From positions 124,001 through 188,000 of the forward strand of contig SZNP01000006.1 of assembly GCA_005239435.1 (NCBI GenBank): a stretch of 64,000 nucleotides of DNA, written 5' to 3'. The stretch is from Halorussus salinisoli (GTDB lineage: Archaea > Halobacteriota > Halobacteria > Halobacteriales > Haladaptataceae). Shown piece after piece: positions 16,372 to 25,775 of the stretch. A model generated the notes under the pieces. The model worked only from the letters and a program-made list of their open reading frames with translations. It was not told the DNA's origin and did not search any database. The position numbers and the translations under genes were made by a program. Every line of letters starts with the position of its first letter. Positions within the stretch are counted from its first letter, which is position 1.

Positions 16372-17376
16372 TCACCCCGCGTTCTCGCTCCCGTACCCGT
16401 TCACCTCGGCCGCCAGCATCTCCGTCGCCTCCACGAGGAGCGCGACGACCAGCGGCCCGGCGATGAACCCGATCGGCCCGACGCTGAGCAGGCCGCCCGT
16501 GAAGCCGACGAAGTAGAGGCTCCCCGGCAGGTGGGCCGTCTCGCGGGCCAATCGCGTCCGGATGACCGCGTCCGGGAGCCAACCGACGACGACGCCGCCC
16601 ACGACGAAGACCAGCACCGCGCCGACGACTTCGTTCGCGGTCAGCCGATACGCCGCCAGCAGGGCGACCAGAAACGACGGGCCGACGATGGGGAGAAACT
16701 GGAGGAAGCCAGCCACGAGAGCGAGCGTGAGGAAGAACTGGTAGTCGAGCAGGTAGAAGACGGGGAGCGCGACGAGGAAGGTGGCCGCCGCCGTGGCGGC
16801 CTGCAGGACGTAGATGGCGAACAGCGTCTCCCGGGTGCGCTCGTGGAACGCGGACGCGACGTCCCGATAGGCGTGGGGAATCGGTGCGAGCAGGGCGTGA
16901 CGGGCCTCCCGTCGCCGAATCAGTAGCGCGAACACCAACAGCGCGAACAGCGTCCCCTTGAGGGCCAGCACCGGTGCGAGTCGGGCCAGCGACAGCGCGA
17001 TGGAACCGAGATACTCGCGGGCGACTTCCGTCAGGGCTCCGGCGTCGATGGTGTAGGCCGTGCCGAGGAGTTCGAACGTCACGCTCTCGGGGAGGTCGAG
17101 CAGGAAACCCACCAACTCGCTCCGCCGTCGATAGACGAGGAAGCCGAACGAGAGGAAAAAGAGGAGGACGCTGACGAACGCCACGGTCGTCGCGGCGGCG
17201 CTGGCCCACCACGACGGCATCCCGCGCCGGACGAATCGCTCGTGAAGCGGCACGAGGACGTACGCCACCGTGACCGCGAAGAAGACGGTACCGAGAACGT
17301 CGAACAGCACTGCGGCCGCGAGCAGACCGACCAGTGTCAACAGACCTGCCAGCACCCACTGTCGCCGTGCGGACAT
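16372..17376 (-). CDS. AI-2E family membrane protein
   Basis: A 334-residue multi-pass protein with two N-terminal helices (10-45), a helix at about 60-85, an amphipathic middle and 4-5 C-terminal helices including FLQFLPIVGPSFLVALLAAY and GPIGFIAGPLVVALLVEA. This is the layout of PF01594 exporters (AI-2E/TqsA/PerM, sometimes Na+/H+ antiporters). The substrate is unknown. I start at MSARRQWVLAG (17376), where the first helix begins. Confidence 0.82.
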   Translation of the reverse strand: MSARRQWVLAGLLTLVGLLAAAVLFDVLGTVFFAVTVAYVLVPLHERFVRRGMPSWWASAAATTVAFVSVLLFFLSFGFLVYRRRSELVGFLLDLPESVTFELLGTAYTIDAGALTEVAREYLGSIALSLARLAPVLALKGTLFALLVFALLIRRREARHALLAPIPHAYRDVASAFHERTRETLFAIYVLQAATAAATFLVALPVFYLLDYQFFLTLALVAGFLQFLPIVGPSFLVALLAAYRLTANEVVGAVLVFVVGGVVVGWLPDAVIRTRLARETAHLPGSLYFVGFTGGLLSVGPIGFIAGPLVVALLVEATEMLAAEVNGYGSENAG

Positions 17377-17468
17377 ACCCGTCAATCGAACGCCCGTGTC
17401 AAAACCTTTCGGCTCGCCCGCGACGACACCGAGTATCGTTCGCACACTCCCAGTTCAGATGACGCCAA

Positions 17469-17475
17469 TTAAGTA
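17469..17475 (+). promoter_or_regulatory. TATA-like box of the thiamine-type importer operon
   Basis: TTAAGTA is centred 27 bases before the ATG at 17499, giving a leaderless transcript. The flanking sequence shows none of the conserved core of a TPP riboswitch. Confidence 0.5.
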
Positions 17476-17498
17476 TCACTGGGTACAACAACCGAGTA

Positions 17499-18641
17499 AT
17501 GAGACGACGAGACTTTCTGAAACACGGCACGACCGCGACGCTCATCGGTCTCGCTGGCTGTACCGGTGGCGAGAGTGGACGAGAGACGACCACCGGCGGG
17601 GAGACGGAGACGACGACCGAAGGGACCGCCGCCGCCGAGACCACGACCGAAGAGAGCCTCAGCGGAACGCTGAAGGTCGCCACGTACAGTTCGTTCGTGG
17701 ACGCGCCGAGTTCCTCGCCCGGCCCGTGGGTGAAAGAGGAGTTCGAGAAGCGCCACCCCGACGTGACCGTCGAGTGGCAGACGCCCGAGAACGAACTCAA
17801 CTACTACATCCAGCGCGCCTCGCAGGGCGTGGACATCGACACCGACGTCTACGTCGGTCTCAACGTGGACCACCTCATCCGCATCGACGAGAAACTCGGC
17901 GAGACGCAGTTGTTCACGCGGACGGCCGACGAACTCTCGAACTACGGCCACGTCGAGGACGGTCTCAAGTTCGACCCCGAGAGCCGCGCGATTCCCTACG
18001 ACACGGGCTACATCAGCCTCGTCTACGACGAGAACGAGATCGAGCAGGCCCCGGAAACCTTCGACGACCTGCTGGCCGACCGGTACGCGGGCGACCTCAT
18101 CGTCCAGAACGCCAAGACCGCCGCCACGGGCCGGGCGTTCCTGCTGTGGACCATCTACAACCGCGGCGAAGACCAGTATCTCGACTACTGGAAGAAGTTG
18201 AAGAACAACGACGTGAAGATTCTCGGGTCGTGGAGCGACGCCTACACTGCCTACGAGAACGGCGAGGCTCCGATGGTGGTCTCCTACTCGACCGACCAGG
18301 TGTACGCCAACCGCCAGGACAAGGACATGAGCAAGCATCAGGTCGGCTTCCTCGACGGGCAGGGCTACGCCAACCCCGAGGGGATGGCGAAGTTCGCCAA
18401 TACCGACGTCCCCGAACTCGCCGAGGCGTTCATGGACTTCCTGCTCTCGAAGCAGGCCCAGCAGAAGATCGCCCAACTCAACGTCCAGTTCCCCGCGACC
18501 GACTGGGCACCCCTCAGCGAGGAGTTCGAGAAGTACGCCAAGATACCGGAGAACCCGGTCACGTTCACCTACGAGGAACTACAGGGCAACGTCGACTCGT
18601 GGGTGGACTCGTGGGCGCGAGAGATAGCCGGCGGCAGATAG
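17499..18641 (+). CDS. Thiamine-type ABC transporter substrate-binding lipoprotein
   Basis: A 380-residue exported protein. RRRDFLKHG plus lipobox LAGC21 make a Tat lipoprotein, followed by a Thr/Glu-rich linker to about residue 50. The body is a TbpA-like binding protein: GTLKVATYSSFVDAPSSSPGPWVKEEFEK, RAIPYDTGYISLVYDE, FLLWTIYNRGEDQYLDYWKKL. It captures thiamine or a close relative outside the cell. First gene of a three-gene operon; the permease starts 8 bases after its stop. Confidence 0.85.
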   Translation: MRRRDFLKHGTTATLIGLAGCTGGESGRETTTGGETETTTEGTAAAETTTEESLSGTLKVATYSSFVDAPSSSPGPWVKEEFEKRHPDVTVEWQTPENELNYYIQRASQGVDIDTDVYVGLNVDHLIRIDEKLGETQLFTRTADELSNYGHVEDGLKFDPESRAIPYDTGYISLVYDENEIEQAPETFDDLLADRYAGDLIVQNAKTAATGRAFLLWTIYNRGEDQYLDYWKKLKNNDVKILGSWSDAYTAYENGEAPMVVSYSTDQVYANRQDKDMSKHQVGFLDGQGYANPEGMAKFANTDVPELAEAFMDFLLSKQAQQKIAQLNVQFPATDWAPLSEEFEKYAKIPENPVTFTYEELQGNVDSWVDSWAREIAGGR

Positions 18642-18648
18642 CCCACTC

Positions 18649-20466
18649 GTGACCCGACCCGAGGGGAACCGAGGTGACGCGACCCGACGGGAAGCGGCCC
18701 GGCCTCGAACGACGACCCAGTGGCTCGAACGCCACGCCATCTCGGTCCTCGGAGTCGCAACTGCGCTCGTCCTCGCGGTCGTCTTCTACTACCCCGTCCT
18801 CACGGTGTTCGCCGACGTGGTCCGGGTCGGCGGCGAGTGGACGCTCGACGTCGTCGTCACCGTCCTCACCGACCCCTTCTACTTCGGCGCGCTCGCCCCG
18901 GTGTTCGCCGGGGAGTTCGGCGCAGTCGCCGAGGTCGCCGCCGACCAGCCACTCGGCCTGTTCGGGTTCACCGCGTACCAGGCCTTCCTCTCGACGGTCG
19001 CCAGCGTCCTGCTCGGCCTTCCGGGGGCGTACGTCCTGTCGCGCTACGAGTTCCCCGGCAGACGGACGATTCGCTCGCTGACCATCCTCCCGTTCGTGAT
19101 GCCCTCCATCATGGTCGCCATCGGCTTCGTCGCCTTCTTCGGCTCTCGCGGCCCCCTGAACGACCTACTCGCGATTCTCGGTCTGGGTCCCGCCAACCTC
19201 CTGTTCACGCTCGAAGCCATCGTCGTGGCCCACGCCTTCTACAACGCGCCCTTGGTCGTTCGGGTCACCACCGCGGCGTGGGAGAGCGTGGACGCCCGGA
19301 TGGTCGAGACCGCCCGGTCGCTCGGCGCGAACCCGTGGTACGCCTTCCGCGACGTGCTTGCTCCGCAACTCCTCCCGGCGGTTCTGACGGGCGCGCTCCT
19401 CACCTTCGTCTTCACGTTCATGTCGTTCCCCATCGTCCTCGCCCTGGGTGGGTTTCAACTCGCCACGGTCGAGGTGTGGGTCTACTCGCTGGTGCAGGAA
19501 CTGGAGTACGCCGAGGCCGCGACCCTCGCGGTGGCCGAGACCGCCGTCTCGCTCGCGCTGACCTACGCCTACCTCCGGTACGAGGCCCGCCAGTCCGGCG
19601 GCGGTCGGGCCGCGAACCCGCCGCCTCGAAAACGACTCTTCCCCCAGTCGCCCTCTCCGGGCGCCGCACTCGAACGCGCGGGCGTCCTCGCCTACGCGCT
19701 CGTGGTCGCCGTGGTCTTCGTCGGTCCGATAGCGACCATGGTCGCCGAGAGCGTGACCGGTCCCTCCGGGTTCACGCTCCAGTACTACGAATTCCTCGTC
19801 CAGCGACAGGCCGAAGGGGCCTCCTTCCAGACGAAACCCGGCGTCGCGATCCGGAACTCCGTCCTGTTCGGGGTCGCTACCTTGCTGGTCGCGCTCCCGA
19901 TGGGCGTGACCGTCTCGGTTCTGACTACGCGGGGTGGCCGTGGGACGCGACTCGCCGACGCCGCGGCGATGGCCCCGCTCGCGGTCAGCGGCGTCGTCGT
20001 CGGTCTCGGAATGCTCCGGGGTCTCGTCTTCGGCGTCGAACTGTTCGGCCACCGCGTGCAAGTGACCGGACCAGTCGCCATCACCGCCGCCCACGCCGTC
20101 GCGGCCTACCCCTTCGTCGTCCGGAACGTCGCGCCACTGCTCTCGGGCGTGGACCGCTCGGTCGTGGAGTCGGCCCGGGCCCTGGGCGCGACTCGGGTCC
20201 GCGCGCTCCTCGACGTGGAACTCCCCCTCGTGGCGTCGGGGGTCGCCGCCGGGGCCGCGTTCGCCTTCGCCATCAGCATCGGCGAGTTCGATTCGACGGT
20301 GATTTTGGCGACCGGGAGCACCAGTTACACCATGCCAGTCGCCGTCGAGCGATACATCGGCAACCGCACTCTCGGCCCGGCCACCGCGATGGGGACGGTC
20401 CTGCTGGTCGTGACCAGCCTCAGCTTCGTGGTCGTGGACCGACTCGGGGGGAGGTGGGAGGCGTGA
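18649..20466 (+). CDS. ABC importer permease, fused (ThiP-like)
   Basis: A 605-residue membrane protein with two permease halves in one chain, as in ThiP and FbpB. Each half carries the EAA loop: ETARSLGANPWYAFRDVLAPQLLPA in the first and ESARALGATRVRALLDVELPLVASG in the second. About 12 hydrophobic helices are visible, with a Pro-rich cytoplasmic linker near 320-335. It starts at the GTG at 18649, and its stop overlaps the ATPase start by four bases. Confidence 0.87.
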   Translation: MTRPEGNRGDATRREAARPRTTTQWLERHAISVLGVATALVLAVVFYYPVLTVFADVVRVGGEWTLDVVVTVLTDPFYFGALAPVFAGEFGAVAEVAADQPLGLFGFTAYQAFLSTVASVLLGLPGAYVLSRYEFPGRRTIRSLTILPFVMPSIMVAIGFVAFFGSRGPLNDLLAILGLGPANLLFTLEAIVVAHAFYNAPLVVRVTTAAWESVDARMVETARSLGANPWYAFRDVLAPQLLPAVLTGALLTFVFTFMSFPIVLALGGFQLATVEVWVYSLVQELEYAEAATLAVAETAVSLALTYAYLRYEARQSGGGRAANPPPRKRLFPQSPSPGAALERAGVLAYALVVAVVFVGPIATMVAESVTGPSGFTLQYYEFLVQRQAEGASFQTKPGVAIRNSVLFGVATLLVALPMGVTVSVLTTRGGRGTRLADAAAMAPLAVSGVVVGLGMLRGLVFGVELFGHRVQVTGPVAITAAHAVAAYPFVVRNVAPLLSGVDRSVVESARALGATRVRALLDVELPLVASGVAAGAAFAFAISIGEFDSTVILATGSTSYTMPVAVERYIGNRTLGPATAMGTVLLVVTSLSFVVVDRLGGRWEA

Positions 20467-21542
20467 CGAGTCTCCGCCTGCGAGGAGTCTCCAAATCGTT
20501 CGACGGCGTGACGGCCCTCCGCGACGTGAGCCTCGACGTGGCCGACGGGGAGTTCTTCACGCTGGTCGGTCCCTCGGGGTGCGGGAAGACCACGACCCTG
20601 CGAGCAATCGCGGGCTTCGAATCGCCGGACTCGGGGCAGGTTCGATTCGGCGACCGCGAGATGGCGGGCGTGCCGCCGGAGGACCGCGACGTGGGCATCG
20701 TCTTCCAGAACTACGCGCTGTTCTCGCACATGACGGTCGGCGAGAACGTCGCCTACGGCCTCCGGTTCCGGGAGACGCCCGGCGGTCAGTCGAAGGCAGC
20801 GCGCGTGGCCGACCTCCTCGAACTCGTGGACCTGCCGGGGTTCGAGGACAGGAATCCGGACGAACTCTCGGGCGGCCAGCGCCAACGCGTCGCGCTGGCG
20901 CGGGCGCTCGCGCCCGGCCCGGACGTGCTGCTGCTCGACGAACCCATGAGCGCGCTCGACGCCCGACTCCGGCAGGACCTCAGGACGCAGGTCAAGCGAA
21001 TCCAGTCCGATCTCGGAATCACGACGGTCTACGTCACCCACGACCAGGAGGAGGCTCTCGCCGTCTCGGACCGAGTGGCCGTCATGAACGACGGCCGGGT
21101 CGAACAGGTCGGCAGGCCCGAGGACGTGTATCGCCGGCCGAACACCCGGTTCGTCGCGGAGTTCCTCGGCGAGAACAACGTCTTCGCGGGCGAGGTGGAC
21201 GGGCGCGGGGGCGACGACTCCGGAGCGACGGTCCGGGTCGGCGGTGCGACCTTCCGCCTCCCGGGCCTCGACGCGCCCGAGGGAAGCGAGGTCGTCTTCT
21301 GCGTCCGCCCGGAGCACCTGACCCGAGACGCGGGCGAGAACGGCTTCGAGGCGAGCGTGGAGACGGTCGAGTTCCTCGGCGAGTCGTTCCGCGTCCACCT
21401 CGACTGGGCGGGCAGTAGCGTGACCCTGCGAGCGCCCGAGCGCCCCGCGGAGGACACCCTGCTGGTCGGCTTCGACCCCGAAGACGCCCACGTCGTCTCG
21501 GCTAGCGGAAGTGGGCGAGCGGTCGTCGAAGAACGGTCGTGA
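20463..21542 (+). CDS. ABC importer ATPase (ThiQ/PotA-like)
   Basis: A 359-residue ATPase starting at the GTG at 20463 inside the permease stop. It has Walker A VGPSGCGKTTT, Q-loop FQNYALF, signature LSGGQRQR, Walker B LLLDEPMSALD and switch THDQEEA. Residues about 235-350 form a TOBE domain (FLGENNVFAGEV, CVRPEHL), as in importer ATPases of the CUT1/polyamine/iron type. It powers the upstream permease. Confidence 0.9.
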   Translation: MTSLRLRGVSKSFDGVTALRDVSLDVADGEFFTLVGPSGCGKTTTLRAIAGFESPDSGQVRFGDREMAGVPPEDRDVGIVFQNYALFSHMTVGENVAYGLRFRETPGGQSKAARVADLLELVDLPGFEDRNPDELSGGQRQRVALARALAPGPDVLLLDEPMSALDARLRQDLRTQVKRIQSDLGITTVYVTHDQEEALAVSDRVAVMNDGRVEQVGRPEDVYRRPNTRFVAEFLGENNVFAGEVDGRGGDDSGATVRVGGATFRLPGLDAPEGSEVVFCVRPEHLTRDAGENGFEASVETVEFLGESFRVHLDWAGSSVTLRAPERPAEDTLLVGFDPEDAHVVSASGSGRAVVEERS

Positions 21543-21546
21543 ACTC

Positions 21547-21768
21547 CTACCCGCGGGGAAAGCAGTTGGCGCAATCGTCGTAGAAGACGGTCTGGCGCGG
21601 CGTGAGCTTGCGCCACGTAGCGTCGTCGCGCTGGAGGAACGCTCGGCACGCGGGGTCGTCGCCGGTGTCGTCCGGCCGGTGGCGCTTCTTCGTGGTCGGA
21701 GACTGACTCACGAGGTAGTACTCCTCTGGAGGCTCGGAGTCCGCCGGGGCGTCGCGTTCGACGCTCAT
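21547..21768 (-). CDS. Small hypothetical protein with Cys pair
   Basis: A 73-residue protein starting MSVERDAPADSEPPEEYYLVSQS and ending DCANCFPRG. CRAFLQRDDATWRKLTPRQTVFYDDCANC has three cysteines, which may bind metal. Its ATG overlaps the stop of the 56-codon gene upstream by four bases, which supports both as real genes. Convergent with the ATPase gene, 4 bases between stops. I do not recognise a family. Confidence 0.55.
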   Translation of the reverse strand: MSVERDAPADSEPPEEYYLVSQSPTTKKRHRPDDTGDDPACRAFLQRDDATWRKLTPRQTVFYDDCANCFPRG

Positions 21769-21935
21769 CGGTACTCCTCCAGTTCGACGGTACTCGCTGC
21801 CGCGGCGTTGAGCCACTCGTGGCTCTCGGCGGGGTTGTAGAGGACGAGTTCCGCCCGGCCGTCGCTGTCGGTGCGCTCGTAGGTCTCGATTCGGTCGCGG
21901 GTGTCGTCGTGGGTCGGGGTGGCTCGTGTTTTCAT
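21765..21935 (-). CDS. 56-residue hypothetical protein, coupled to next gene
   Basis: The ATG at 21935 encodes a 56-residue protein beginning MKTRATPTHDDTRDRIETYE and ending STVELEEYR. A purine-rich GGGAGGCAA lies 6-14 bases before the start. The stop TGA overlaps the next ATG. The core IETYERTDSDGRAELVLYNPAE resembles very short haloarchaeal proteins (DUF7331-type), but I am not sure. It is too short for routine length cut-offs. Confidence 0.5.
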   Translation of the reverse strand: MKTRATPTHDDTRDRIETYERTDSDGRAELVLYNPAESHEWLNAAAASTVELEEYR

Positions 21936-22145
21936 CTTGGATTGCCTCCCATCGAAGTCGGCGCTTCGGAGACGAGTAGGCGTCTCAGGGGGTTAAAGGC
22001 GATCCAAGGGCGCGGTGAAAGTGAAACTGGGACCGCGGGAGGGGCGGCCGACGAGCGGCCGCTGGTGGACTGCTGGCACCCGGTCGGCGACTGACTCCCG
22101 GTCGGCGAGCGATACTTTCTCCGGAGGCAATCACGTAGGCGGACT

Positions 22146-22988
22146 ATGACCGCGGACGAGAACTCGACCGCCTCCCCGTTCGAGGGAACCGAGGAGTACT
22201 ACGCCGACCATCGGCCCGACTACGGCGAGCCGGTCGTCCAATACCTGAGAGACCGATTCCAACTGGACGGCTCCGCCCGAGTCCTCGACCTCGGGTGCGG
22301 CACGGGCCAGATCGCCGTCCCACTCGCGGCGCACGTCGGCACGGTCGTGGGGATGGACCCGAACGAGGAGATGCTGCGGCAGGCCCGCCGGAAGGCCCGA
22401 GACGCCGGTCGGGAGAACGTCGAGTGGGTCGTCGGGTCGGACGCCGACCTGCGGGAGAGTCTGCACGAGGACCTCGGGACGTTTTGGCTCACCACGATGG
22501 GACGGTCGTTCCACTGGATGGACCAGGAGGCGACCCTCGACCGACTCTACCGGACGACCGAACCGGGCGGCGGGGTAGCGACCGTCAACGACACCGAGTG
22601 GCTCACGAAGGGAGTCGAGGACTGGCAGGCGGACGTGTACCGGGTCGCCGACGAGTACCTCGACGACCTGCCGCCCCGGACAGGCCCGGTCGAGGAGTAC
22701 GACGACCCGTGGGACGAACTCCTCGAAGACCACGGATTCTCTGACGTCGAGGTCCGAAAGTTCGAGTCCGAGCGCGAGTGGACCGTCGAGGGCGTCGTCG
22801 GCTACGTCTTCTCGCTGTCGTTCTGCTCGCCCGAACGATTCGGCGACGACAGGGAGGCGTTCGAGGCCGACCTCCGAACACGCCTGAACGAGTTGAGAGA
22901 CGAGCGAGGCGAAGGGTCGGAAGACGGGCGGAACGAGGGGACGTTCGGCCAGACCGCCGATATCGACGTCACTTCGGGTCGGAAGTAG
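22146..22988 (+). CDS. Class I SAM-dependent methyltransferase
   Basis: A 280-residue methyltransferase. EYYADHRPDYGEPVVQYLRD is the usual lead, motif I is VLDLGCGTGQIAVPLA, and motif II acidic is VVGMDPNEEML. The SAM pocket continues with WVVGSDADL. The region RSFHWMDQEATLDRLYRTTEPGG resembles small-molecule or ubiquinone-type methyltransferases. The substrate is unknown. Stands alone. Confidence 0.85.
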   Translation: MTADENSTASPFEGTEEYYADHRPDYGEPVVQYLRDRFQLDGSARVLDLGCGTGQIAVPLAAHVGTVVGMDPNEEMLRQARRKARDAGRENVEWVVGSDADLRESLHEDLGTFWLTTMGRSFHWMDQEATLDRLYRTTEPGGGVATVNDTEWLTKGVEDWQADVYRVADEYLDDLPPRTGPVEEYDDPWDELLEDHGFSDVEVRKFESEREWTVEGVVGYVFSLSFCSPERFGDDREAFEADLRTRLNELRDERGEGSEDGRNEGTFGQTADIDVTSGRK

Positions 22989-23015
22989 GCCGCGTCACCT
23001 CGGGGCCGCAGATAG

Positions 23016-25391
23016 CTACTCCGGGTCGCGCCAGAATCGCTCCAGTCCGAGCGAGAGCATGTCGGGACTCACGGGTTGGAACTCCTCGCGCTCGACGTCC
23101 GGAAAGTACTCTCGCACGCTGTCCCACGAATCGCGGGCGTAGCGGGAGTCCACCAGCACGCGGACGCCGACCTCCTCCGGGCCACGAATCACCCGACCGA
23201 GGGCCTGGCGGGCTTTCCGGACCGCGGGGACGGTGAGGGCGTACTGGAAGCCGTCGCCGAAGGCGCGGTCGTAGGCGGTTCTGACGGCCTTCGTCCGGGG
23301 GCTGGCGGTGTTGATGATGGGGACGCCACAGACCACCGCGGCGTGGAGTTTGTCGCCCTCGTAGTCCACGCCCTCGGTCAGGGTGCCCCGGAGGCTGGTC
23401 ACGAGAACCTTCCCGTCGCCGCCGAAGAACTCGGCTTTGAGGTCCTCGGTCACGTCGTCGTCGCTGCTCTCGTCCAACAGGACCGACTTCTCGACTTTGG
23501 AGTTCTCGCGGAGGCTCTCGGCGGCCCACTCGGCCTCGGCGTAGTTGGGCATCCCGACGAGGACGTTGCCCGGCGACTGGGCCACGTCGCGGAGCGCGTC
23601 GGCGTACACCTGCCGGGTCCGGGTCTCCTCGCCCGGCCTGCCGCGGTTGTCGTAGGTGAACTTGGGCGCGTCGACGGCGAAGCTCTCGCGGTTCTCCTCG
23701 GGGAAGTTCAGGCCGTAGGTTCGGTCCACGACGGGACGGCCCTGTTCCTCGTCGAGGTGGTTCAGCCCCGTCACCTCCTCGAACACGTCGAGGGGTTCGA
23801 GGGTCGCGCTCATCAGGACCCCGCCGCCGAACTCCGCGAGTTGCTCGCCGATGGCGTCGCTCGGCACGCAGTTCTGCATGGCGAGGCGAGCGTTGTAGGC
23901 GCGTCGCCACGAGGTGTCGGGTTCCTTCTCGTTCCACGTTCGTTCGAGTTCTATCTCCCGGAAGTAGCGTTCGTGGTCGTTGCGGTACCACTCGCCGAGG
24001 ACCCGGCCCGCGGCGGGCGCGGCGCGCTCCTTCTCGTCGTCCTCGGCCTCGTTCAGGATGCGCGCGACGACCGACCCCACGGCCTCGGCCTTGACCCAGA
24101 TGCCGTCGTGGTACCCCTCCGATTCGGCCCACTCCGAGATTTCGTCGGGTTGCGGTTCGGTCGGGTCGCGCAGGGGTATCTCGTCGTCGGGCAGGTCGTG
24201 GAGGTTCGACTTCCAGCCCCGATGCTCGCGTTCGAGGTGGGCCGTAACCCGGCGGTCCAACTCCTCGCGGAGGTCCCGGAAGAAGTCGCGGGTCGCCTCG
24301 ATGTCCGACAAGGACACGTCGCTGTCTTCGAGTTCGCCGCGCACGAGGTCGGCGTCGGCGGTGGTGTGGGATTTTTTGTCGCCGTCGAACTTGACGGGTT
24401 GGATGACCCGCGTGAGTTCGGACTCGGCGTCTCGCAGTGTCTTGTCGCCCACGGCGTCGCTCACGAGGTCGCGCACGCGGGGTTCGAGCATGTGGGCCTC
24501 GTCGCAGACGACGAAGGTGGACTTGTCGAGCAGGGCACCCGTGAATCCGCCGGTCGTCACCGGGTCGAAGGCGTGGTAGTAATTTCCGACGACGACCTCG
24601 GCGTGGCCCAAGATTGCGCCCATCATCGAGTGGGGGCAGGTGCCGTGTTGGACCGAGAGGGAAACGAGTTCCTCGGGGTCGATGAGACCCGTACCGTCGA
24701 AGTCGAACGGGACCGCCTCCACGGGGTCGCCGTCCTCGGGCAGGTCGTCGAGGAACTGGGCGTAGAACGGGCAGTACTCGACGTCCTCGTACTCGGGCAT
24801 CTCGGGCGGGTACGGCGTCGGTTCGCCGGCGGTTTCGAGGAACTGCGCGGCGGCCCGGCCCTGTCGTCCGCTGTCGGCCAACCCGGTCTGCTGGCTCTGC
24901 GCTCGGGAGACCAGATTCTGGGCGGTAGTGGCTCCGCCTTCCCCCGTTATTCCGCGGGTGTCCTCCCGGAGCGATTCGCATCGCTCGTAGACGTTTCCGT
25001 CGTCGATACCGCCCGCGTTCTCGCGGTTGTACGGGCACACGTCGGCCTTCCCGACGAGCGTGAGGCCGGTCACGGGGTCCCAGTCGGTCGGGAGGTTCGA
25101 GTTGATGGTCCGGAGGTCCTCCTCGAACTGCCGGAGTTGCTGTTTGACGCTCGTCAGGACGACCACGCGCTCGTAGTCGCTCTCGGGGTCGCGGACGAGG
25201 TGAATGCCCGCCGTCAGCGCCAGCATGGTCTTGCCAGTCCCGCAGGCACCCTCTACGACCGCGAACCCGCCGTCTTCGGCGGTGTCGATGGCCGTCTCGA
25301 TGCCGTCCACCTGCTCGTCGTACGGCTCGGAGTGGCCGAACACCTCGCGCCACGAATCGCCGGATGTCACTGGGCCGGGGTTGGTCGTCAT
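23016..25391 (-). CDS. Rad3/XPD-type Fe-S DNA helicase
   Basis: A 791-residue superfamily 2 helicase. Walker A GACGTGKT is at residues 48-55 and DEAH at 297-300. Four cysteines between them (C119, C138, C207, C252) are well placed as the 4Fe-4S ligands of XPD/DinG helicases. C-terminal motifs: GGGVLMSATLEP (III), VLVTSLRGTLTEGVDYEG (V) and RQALGRVIRGPEEVGVRVLVD (VI). It unwinds DNA 5'-3' in repair. The long acidic insert at about 340-440 fits the Arch domain. Haloarchaea often have more than one paralogue, so I give no symbol. Confidence 0.9.
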   Translation of the reverse strand: MTTNPGPVTSGDSWREVFGHSEPYDEQVDGIETAIDTAEDGGFAVVEGACGTGKTMLALTAGIHLVRDPESDYERVVVLTSVKQQLRQFEEDLRTINSNLPTDWDPVTGLTLVGKADVCPYNRENAGGIDDGNVYERCESLREDTRGITGEGGATTAQNLVSRAQSQQTGLADSGRQGRAAAQFLETAGEPTPYPPEMPEYEDVEYCPFYAQFLDDLPEDGDPVEAVPFDFDGTGLIDPEELVSLSVQHGTCPHSMMGAILGHAEVVVGNYYHAFDPVTTGGFTGALLDKSTFVVCDEAHMLEPRVRDLVSDAVGDKTLRDAESELTRVIQPVKFDGDKKSHTTADADLVRGELEDSDVSLSDIEATRDFFRDLREELDRRVTAHLEREHRGWKSNLHDLPDDEIPLRDPTEPQPDEISEWAESEGYHDGIWVKAEAVGSVVARILNEAEDDEKERAAPAAGRVLGEWYRNDHERYFREIELERTWNEKEPDTSWRRAYNARLAMQNCVPSDAIGEQLAEFGGGVLMSATLEPLDVFEEVTGLNHLDEEQGRPVVDRTYGLNFPEENRESFAVDAPKFTYDNRGRPGEETRTRQVYADALRDVAQSPGNVLVGMPNYAEAEWAAESLRENSKVEKSVLLDESSDDDVTEDLKAEFFGGDGKVLVTSLRGTLTEGVDYEGDKLHAAVVCGVPIINTASPRTKAVRTAYDRAFGDGFQYALTVPAVRKARQALGRVIRGPEEVGVRVLVDSRYARDSWDSVREYFPDVEREEFQPVSPDMLSLGLERFWRDPE

Positions 25392-25775
25392 CGGGTTTGA
25401 ACGTTTGGATACCCCGGACCGGAAGTAGACCGAATCGTCGGAGGCGTCACGGGGTTCTTCGGTTTCGAAATCCTCGGTCCGGTCGCGGTTGGTGTGCAGT
25501 GTGATGGTTCGGAGGTAGCCGTCGGAGTTGGAGTCAACTTTTCAGAAAGCCCCTGCCGGGTCGCTACGAACTGCCATCGTTGACGGTGACAGCAGTTACG
25601 TAACAGTGAACGCTTAGAAAGCCCCCGTCCGGTCGCCGCTCGCGGCGACCGGACGTCAGAGCGCGACGGTGGGTAGAGCAATGTATAGGTATTCTTCAGG
25701 TGGGTTTTCTATGCATATATAATCGATATTATATCCCAGATAGTGGAATACAGTTCTATGACGACGATTTACGTC
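25392..25775. other. Gene-free stretch with repeats and AT-rich end
   Basis: About 380 bases between two leftward genes. It holds two related copies of AGAAAGCCCC(T/C) followed by GTCCGG/GCCGGG and GGTCGC (25543-25564 and 25614-25637); the second runs into a perfect 13-bp hairpin. The last 110 bases are AT-rich (TATGCATATATAATCGATATTATATC), next to the end of the sulfurtransferase gene. I find no gene here. Confidence 0.5.
25626..25655. repeat. Perfect 13-bp hairpin
   Basis: Arms 25626-25638 (CGTCCGGTCGCCG) and 25643-25655 (CGGCGACCGGACG), loop CTCG. It may be a terminator or part of a dispersed haloarchaeal repeat. Confidence 0.55.

Noticed and set aside
17400..17498. TPP (thiamine) riboswitch upstream of the thiamine-type importer
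   Set aside because: I looked for the conserved CUGAGA and related core and did not find it; the promoter spacing leaves no room for a long leader.
23076..25400. Long plus-strand frame (774 codons) opposite the helicase
   Set aside because: It is the mirror of the helicase codon pattern and lacks motifs; the minus strand has all helicase motifs.
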